Below, piece after piece: positions 34,801 through 43,800 of a stretch of 64,000 nucleotides of DNA. The notes beneath the pieces are model-generated. The model was not told where the DNA came from, did not search any database, and was given only the letters and a program-made list of their open reading frames with translations. A program made the translations under genes and the position numbers. The first letter of the stretch is position 1. Every line of letters starts with the position of its first letter. Source of the DNA: Siphonodentalium dalli. Taxonomy: Eukaryota; Mollusca; Scaphopoda; Gadilida; Siphonodentaliidae. The stretch spans positions 6,958,036-7,022,035 of the forward strand of contig CP136069.1 in NCBI GenBank assembly GCA_032622095.1, given 5' to 3'.

Positions 34801-37800
34801 TTTATAGAAACTTAAATCAATGTCCAGGTCACCCATAGCAGATGAGGCCATGCAGAATGAGGTTCCCAGAGGCTAAATTTGGTGATTCTAGCCTGCTATG
34901 TGGGCCGGGGCTTTTTTTTTATTATGTTGGGTATCATGTGAAGCACCATATCTTGAGGCCTGTGAACATTAACCCTTCCATGACTGAAGCTTCCTGTAGA
35001 GAGCCCCATACAGGTGGCAGCTTGTATTGCTGAGCGTCGTCTGCTCACGTCTGTGAGGGGCTCCATAAGGGTAGTGTAACCCTTCCATGATTGAAGCTTC
35101 CTTAAATTTTTAGAAAACCCTGTGCCATTGCATTCTCTTATACATGCGAGTCTCCCACAGGAAGCAGCGCATATATAAGAGAATATATTGGCCTATGAAT
35201 ATTTAACTTGACCTCGTAAGCCAGTGCATTCTCTTAAACATTAAAGACATACTATTTTTTCGAAAAATCTCCCTATGGGAAACTCGCATTTATAAGAGAA
35301 TGCTTGGCTGCCCCAGCGCAGCTCCGTCATGAAAGGAACAAGTTAAGATTTAAAAAATTACCTTCTCAATGTCTTGATTGTCGATAATTTGTGCTGCCTT
35401 TTCAGCAAAAAGTTGTGTTGAATAGTGTCCTGATTGATTCGTCACAACACTTGTGTTATCGCGTAGATCCATTCCACAATATTTGTTCAATTTTGGATAG
35501 CCAGGCATGCCACCACATCTTTCATGAGTGAAGTAGTCTTCAGATCCAGTTAGATATCCTACAAACAAAGATGAATAACTCTAAAACCAAACATAACACC
35601 AATACACCATACAGTAATGCCCTAAGCAATCAACTCCTTAAACACAGCAGAATTCCATAAAGCGCGCCACTCACGAAGAGATATATGTTGCACAATATTT
35701 GTCAGAGATGCATTGCGATGTAAGATCTGTGTGCGCATACGGTACAATTTTAGTTGCACGACTTCTGTTTCTGTCAATTACGATAGAGCAATTAGTACCA
35801 TCGCACATGATGCGATGAGATTGTACATATTCTCTCATGAATGCAATGGGTTAATTTTATTATTAAAGTTGTATACCTAGTATACATGTCTTAATAATAA
35901 TTTCCAATAATTAATATTACAATTTGCTGTAGTTCTATAGTATACCTGATTGAATTCCCCACACAACCAGATATATAGACACCAAACTGCTAATGTCCAC
36001 TTTGTTTTGTTTTTGTACATGTATTCAATTTTAGTTCTACATGTATGTTGTAAGCCATTAATGGTATTACTCCCATGCCTCAATAAATTTTTCCTTTTTC
36101 TTCATCTGTCCAAAATATTCCACCACTCTGACTTCATGAATCAACCTTATCCCAGAAGTACAGTGTTATTGCTGTTACATACGCATCTCGTTGACGTAAA
36201 ATGATGTACATGTACATGACGTTCGCCTCAACCATGAAACCGGAAATATAAAATAATAGGATCATCACACATGACAAAACTCGCTCTCTATGTGTCTAAA
36301 TAAACCTTCTAAGCCTGTATCTCACTGAGAGCTTTCTGGTGAATGGCAACAAGCCATATTTCCGACTAAATCCTGAAAAGTTATAATTCTGCTGTGGTTA
36401 AGAAGTTGATTACTTAGGACATTACTGTATTCAGCATCAGGATCCTGGGTGTCTTTTAGCAAGTTTAGGAGATCCTGGGTAGGGCTGGACGATATTAACG
36501 AAAATAAAAACCGCGATTTTTGGAAATTAAAACCGCGGTTAACGATATAATCGCGGTTTTTTTAAACATCAGATACTAGTAACTTAAACAATTTCTCACT
36601 GTTTGCTAGAATCACATCATTGTCATTAATTTTGACAAGTTGACGTCAATAATAACATACCTGTACACAATCTTTCAACCAGTGACAACCTCATGCTCGA
36701 TCGATATTCGGAATGAAAAGTAAATTCACCGGTTAAATTCCGCTATTCGGACAATTTCTTTCCGGTGACTTGACCAATTCTGGTATATACCGATAATTAA
36801 TAAAACCATTATCTAGTCTATGCCAAAACTAAAAGTGTTCTATACTATACAGTATCCTTTTCTAACTCGGTATATTCAACTATGTTGAGCAAATACATAT
36901 GTTGTTCCCGATGACACTTGCGTCGCTTGACAAATGGAATATGGTTTACAGTCAAGACAAATTTTAGCGAAGTCCACACACACGTAGTACATAACTTTTG
37001 GAATTCTGCCAAGCAAGGACACCATGTATTTTGGGCGGGTTTGAAGCCCTAATTCTATAATATTGGTTTTAACCAATCGCCGTGAGTGGTTTCTTCTAGA
37101 CGAGAAGGGGGCGGTATCTTCGCTCATTTACTATTTTGATTGACGGTGCATGTGCATCATTGTACTGAAGGAAGAGACATGGCAAAACTGACATTCATAT
37201 TGATCTATCACCCGATCAGTCGTCAATTCATTTGGTGAATTCTCTTGTAATAAAAAGTACGCAGGGAAGTCGGAGCGTTTGTGTAATATTGTGAGCGAAA
37301 GGGGGACGTATTCGGGGTTTTCATATCCCCCTAATTTTGTTAGTCGTCCTAAACATTGTTTACTATGATTTATATTGAATATTGAAAGTCAGGACACGGG
37401 GATTTAGTTGGAATTTAAAACTTAAATAACTCTATTTAGGCTTGAGTTAAACTATTTGTTTGTATACGCTTATGATGGTCTGGCACCCTCTAATTGCCGA
37501 CGATATTACGATTATTTTAGTTTAGACGATATTACTGACGATATTGAAATATTAACCGGGTATTGACGATTAATCGGGAAACCGCCCAGCACTAATCCTG
37601 GGTGTCTTTTTACACATTTAGGAGATCCTGGGTGTCTTTTAGCAAGTTTAGGAGATCCTGGGTGTCATTTACACATTTAGGAGATCCTGGGTAACTTTTT
37701 GCACATTTAGGAGATCCTGGGTTTCTTTTTGCATGAACCATGCGATAATGACCTACAGTAATGCCCTAATTAATCGACTCCATAACCACAGCAGAATTAT

Positions 37801-40800
37801 GGGTAACTTTTCAGGATTTAGTCGGAAAATGGCTTGTTGCCATTCATCAGAAAGCTCTCCCCGAGAGCTTTCCGATGAATGGCAACAAGCCATATTTCCA
37901 ACTAAATCCTGAAAAGTTACCCATAATTCTGCTGTGGTTATGGAGTCGCTTAATTAGGGCATTACTGTATATATATGATAGGATAGCAGAACTCACCACA
38001 AAGAATTATCATCTGGCATGATCCACCTCGAGATCCCGCTCGCGCTGGCCTTTGACGAACGCCTTGTTCTTTATCAGTTCAATTCTCTCTCACGTATTTC
38101 TACACACAAATCGAAACTACTCTCGCAATGACGTCACTTCCTTCCGCATCAGAATGTACAGTACAGTCACACCCAGAAACAAATGTCCATTCACCAAAAC
38201 ACATCGTAACACATTCCTCTTTCTTTCTTCTATTTTTTGTTTTTGTTTTTGTTTTTTTTCTTTATATACACAAACAATGAATTATCTACATGAAAATAGT
38301 CAGTGATGATCTAAAAGTCATATTTTTCCTTCAAAATTGTCCACATACAAGTATCTGTGATAATTCTTTATGTGAAGCCCCCTTTTTGGTTAATGCATCT
38401 GCCAGTTGGTTCTTACTCTCTATCCATTGAAGTTTTGAAATGTCTCCTTCATTTAGCATCTGCTTGATGTTGGAAATGTCTATTCTTAGTCTCTTTTCAG
38501 ATGCTAACTTGGTTGAATTTATATTCTCCACTAGAGAACGATTATCAGTGAAAACATCAATGTGCATTTTGTTTTTATCCGCAGTGTTGAAAAGTAATTC
38601 TCTCAATATGCAGCCCAAATAATATGCTGCATCCAGTCCGTCAACCATGGCTAGTGCCTCGGCAGCTAGTGTACTCTTCACAACTCTCCGAATTTTGTTA
38701 GACTTCCAGCAAATTGGACTACATTTTTCATTATTGTCAACCAAGAATATCATATAACCACAAGAGCTAGAATATCCATCAGGAAGGTTTGCAAATGAGG
38801 CATCACAGTATAGTCTCAGTCGAAGATTGTTAACATCATTAAGTACCGGGAATTTTATTTCGAATGATTCCAATTTGAGCTGTTTTAGAATTTTGTTGCA
38901 TTTAACTAAGTGTTCAACTTTGGGTTCTTTGATAGATGTGCTGATCTCCAAAGCATCATATGCTGCATCGGGGCGTGTCTGATTAACTATCCAATTGATT
39001 TGTCCAGATGAGCTCCGCAATTGTGTTATTTCACTTTCAGTCAACGGTTCATGTTTCATAGATTTCCGTGCATTGTTTATCGGAATGAATTGTGTAGATT
39101 CTATGTATTGTTGTTCATTCATGAATATTCCTTCATCTGAATGTCTGATATCAAGTCCAATGTATTTGAATTGAGAAGTTTGATGTCTTCCAATGTTGAA
39201 GGTTTCAGACAGAGGAATGATAACATTTTCTTTGAATTCCTTTGTACCTGCCCAGATAAAGTCATCAACATGAATTAAGAACATTCCAGAAAGTTCCTTA
39301 TTGTCATATTTGTAGAATAAGCTTGGATCAGTTACTGATTTTCGGCACCCTAGTTGTTTCATCACATCACAAACTTTGAAATACCAATTTCTCGAAGCAT
39401 CATTCAGGCCATATACACATTTTTTGAGTTTCCATAACTTCCCTGATGACAGTGATATATCCGGTTTGAGATATACTTCTCGTCCAATTTCCATTCCTTG
39501 CAAAAAAGCAGCCTTAACATCAATAAAACTGCATATCCACTCTAATGATGAAGCTAATGCTAATAAGATTTTTAGAGTTTCCTTCCCTGCAGTTGGCGAA
39601 TCTGTCCTATGTTCATCTTTTTCCTCAAATCCTCTAGCAACAAGTCGAGCCTTTAACTGCCTTTCCCCATTCTTGAATTTTTCTGTAACGACCCACCTTG
39701 TTGATATATATGGCTGACCAACATCATCTACTTCTTCATACACCTTAAAGTTTTTCCAGTTGTCAAGTTCCTTCATTTTTGCAATCATAATATCTTCTTC
39801 TCGTCCATCTGTTATTACCACATTAACTTCATCAATGTTCTGATCATCACTACATATATGTTCATCTCTGCATGTGTCAAAAATCTTCCATTCCACACTC
39901 GGATTTTCAAAATCTACACCTGACACTTCTGAACTGTGTGAATTCATAACATTAAACCATCCTTTGTACTTTCCTGTTGTCTTTCCACCTCTGCTCACAA
40001 TATCTGCCTTTTTCCATATATCATCACTGTTGACTCTGTACAAGATACAGTCATTCAACTTTGGTAGTCCAGAGTCTTTTCCTTTGGAATTAAATGGATT
40101 ATTTGTATCATCAGTCTCTTCACACGCTGCTGTAGACTTTACACTTCTACCGGTATCATCGCTTTCACTTTCATCTTCTGGTGTCATCTGTGCAGTTGGA
40201 ATTGTCATACATGTAGTTTGAACCTTCAAATTCTCCTCTTCGTTATCATTGCTTAACAGTTTAACTTCATCAGTTTTTCCATTTGAAAATTCTTGTCCAA
40301 CTTTCATCATTCTACAAGACGGAACTCGGATGTAAAGACTGCCATGTCTTAAGAAAACCACCTTGCCATCTTGACCCAACACTTTTCCAGGCCCTTTCCA
40401 TTCCGAGGATTTATCATTCTTGAAATATACTCTCTCACCAATGCTAAAAGTCTCTCCAGTTGGACGAATTTGTCGTCTTAGTGCTCGTCGAATCTTCTCA
40501 GATGACTCTGATTTTATGAAAGCTTCTCTTGCAGCATGCAAAGATGTAATATGTTTTGCAAAGATTTCACTTCTTGTGGTTCCTTCTAAAGCTGGAGGAG
40601 CATCAGTCAGAATAGATGGCAGCTTGGGGTTTATACCAAACACAAGTTGGTGAGGACTATAGCCGTAAACCATGTGAAGGGAATTCTTAGCATTGACAGC
40701 CCAAATAAGGGCTATCTCAAGGTCCATCTTTGGATTGTCACATAGAATCTTAGAAACATTATTGTCTATAACTGCATGATTTCTTTCACAGATGCCATTC

Positions 40801-43800
40801 TGCCATGGAGAGTTTGCAGATGTGTTCCATACCTCAACATTAAGATTTTCAGCCATATCTCTGAATTTATCTGATGAAAATTCACCACCGTTGTCTGACA
40901 AGAATCTCGCTGGTACACCGAATCCACCACCAACCCACATTCTCATAATTTTGTCTATCACAGTTTCTGTTTTCTTATCATATATCACAGTTGATAAAGA
41001 AAATCTCGTTGCTAAGTCAATTAGGTGCAGGAAATAAACACCAGGTCTCCATTCCTTCAGGTCCATTGCAACTGTTTCATTAAACTCTCGGGATATAGGT
41101 AGACAAACCACAGGTCTTGATGGAGTCCGTTTGTATTTTCTGCAGATATCACATGTTGACGAAATCTCATTAATAAGGTCCATATACACTTCACTTGTTA
41201 TTCCAGCATCCGTCAGAAGTGATTTTAAACGTTTAGAAGACGGATGTGAGAATTGTTTATGCAATTTCAATATCATCTGTCTCTTTTCTTTCTCTGTTTT
41301 TACATCATCACAAACTGAAGCTTCAAAAATAGAGGTTTCTTTGATGTCAATCTCCGAAGTAATCAGGTTAACACAATAGTGTCCAGAGGAAGTACATTCA
41401 AGTTCCACATCTTTACCGAATATAGAAGCTTTGTCATGTTCCAAATCCAAAATTACCTTAGCCTTTTTCATGGCAGGTTTTCCAAGAAGGAGAGGAATCT
41501 CACTTTCAACGACATCGGATGTTATGGTACATTTTACACCAGCTATTTCACATGGAAATGTCACCTTTTCCTTGGAAACCAAACGTGTTCCTCCACCAAA
41601 TCTGAATATCGTTCCGCTTGCCGATTTTGTAACACGAGAGCGATCAGAAGAACTTAGTGAATCCAGAAATGTTTCCATCCAAACAGATCCAGCAACTGTT
41701 GAACTACATGCACTGTCCAACACAGCACAATTTATAGTTTCAGCAACAAGCACCTGAGATTCTTCAATGTTATTTCCGGTAAACAAGGCTGCTTCTACTT
41801 CATATCCGTCATTAGAATATGTTGCATATACATTATTGTTCATGTTTTCATAGGCATTTGGACACATTCTCGCAAAGTGAAAAATAGACTGACAGATTTT
41901 ACAAACCATTACTTTTCCATCTGTGCCTATTGGATTTGTGCGGCGCCGTTGATTCTGTCTTGTAGGATTATCTCTGAAATTTTGTCCTCTACCTTGGTTG
42001 AATGTATTTCGTCCACCTCCTGCATGAAATCCTCTTCTTCCCCTCATCGACGAGTAATATGTTTCCTTTTCATAAGGTTCCAGTTTTATGGGTGGATGTT
42101 CACTTTCGCCCCTTTTATAATCGCAGGCTGCCGATTGTTTGCCAAAGAACTTCCTCAGCAAAATACTCATTTGTTGATATAGGGTACCTGCTTCATCATA
42201 ATTCACTCCAGTTAAAACTAACTGACGATCTTTGTGTTCCAAAGCTGATCCTTCCAATAATTTGAAAGCCAAGATTGATTCTGGCAATTCCATTTTGAAT
42301 TTCCTTGTCCGGTTATACCGCTTATCAAATTCACTTATGTAGTGATCCATGTCCATACTTCCATTCTTATGAAATCTATCAAACTCCACACATACCTCAA
42401 ATGCTTCAGAAAGTGCGTCTTTCTTATACAGTTTGTCCAAGAATGTAAACAGTTTCTTCACTCCATCATCTGAATTTAAATCTCCTACAGAGAGTTCGTT
42501 GAAAACTTTGTCTCGAATTCCTCCCTCTGATTCAGGTAGAGATAAAGCTATCGCCGACGCCTGTTTCTTTTTGTCTAGTTCAGTTACAGTCTGCCACACT
42601 TTTATTTCTTCTACCCACCTGCTATAGGGCTTAGACTCGCTAAATAACGGTGGAACTTTGAAACCGGAAGCCATTTTTTTTTCTTTCTTCGCTAATCGCT
42701 AGAGTATATAAATTGACTGGAAATGTCCGCTATTTTTCGTCAATAACCTCGCTCTGCTACCATTTTGATAGGATAGCAGAACTCACCACAAAGAATTATC
42801 ATCTGGCATGATCCACCTCGAGATCCCGCTCGCGCTGGCCTTTGACGAACGCCTTGTTCTTTATCAGTTCAATTCTCTCTCACGTATTTCTACACACAAA
42901 TCGAAACTACTCTCGCAATGACGTCACTTCCTTCCGCATCAGAATGTACAGTACAGTCACACCCAGAAACAAATGTCCATTCACCAAAACACATCGTAAC
43001 AATATAGAGAGAAACTTTTATCAAATGAGTTGCGGATGGTGCAAGGATATATTTCGCGAGAGCGTAGCTCGAGCGAAATGTAACTATGCCCTGTCTGCAT
43101 GAATGTTGAATGGCTACAAGCCATATTTCCGACTAAATCATGAAAAGTTACCCGTAATTGTGCTGTGGTTAAGAAGTTGATTAATTAGAGCATTACTGTA
43201 TTCAGCTCTGATCATCATCATTTAAAGATGCATTATCCAATTTAAATTTAAATTACTATTTTCTTGGGCTTCGGGGGTAAAATATATTTGATTCGAGTCG
43301 AGGAATCCACCCATCAAAGCTCAGAGTGATCAGATATCGATTTTTGAAGTTTGTTATTTCTTGAGATGTGCGACATTTTGCATGAACACAATTTGATGGC
43401 CATTAAAATTACATTAATATTAATATACCATAATAACTGTCGAATCCGCGGCTTGTTGGTAGATAGTCCTCCTTGTAGAAGCCGACGTGCCATTTACCGA
43501 CCATGTGCGTTGAGTAACCAGCCTCCTTCATCTTATCTGCTATGGTTGGGCTATCCAGCGGTAATCCGTTTGGCTGAGGAGGCCAAATTATATCGTGCTG
43601 TAGACCAGTATGTATCTGTAACATTAAAGGCATACTAATACAGTAATGCCCTAAATAGTCAACACGTTAACCACAGCAGAATTATGGGTAATTTTTCAGG
43701 ATTAGTTGGAAACATGATTTGCTGCCATTCATAGGAAAGCTCTCACTGACTAAATCCTGAAAAATTACCCATAATTCTGCTGTGGTTAAGGAGTCGATTA

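Larger units (their letters stand above)
37976..43001 (-). mobile_element. Complete, young Ty1/copia LTR retrotransposon
   Basis: 5026 bp with two 236-bp LTRs that appear identical over their whole length, TG...CA ends and an exact 5-bp target duplication ATATA (37971-37975 and 43002-43006). The minus strand has PBS, one gag-pol frame and polypurine tract in canonical order. Sense orientation equals that of the host gene, whose intron 2 it occupies. Identical LTRs and an uninterrupted frame imply recent insertion. Confidence 0.97.
35559..43428 (-). other. Arylsulfatase intron 2
   Basis: 7.9-kb intron, over half of it one young copia element. It also holds family A MITEs (fragments at 35612-35655 and 36330-36429), a hAT-like element, a ~30-bp minisatellite and about 650 bp (35656-36320) with nothing recognisable. 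Confidence 0.8.

Noticed and set aside
38440-42627. Several plus-strand frames of 60-115 codons
   Set aside because: Antisense shadows of the copia gag-pol frame.
43351-43638. 95-codon plus-strand frame
   Set aside because: Antisense to arylsulfatase exon 2, whose minus-strand coding sequence is unambiguous.
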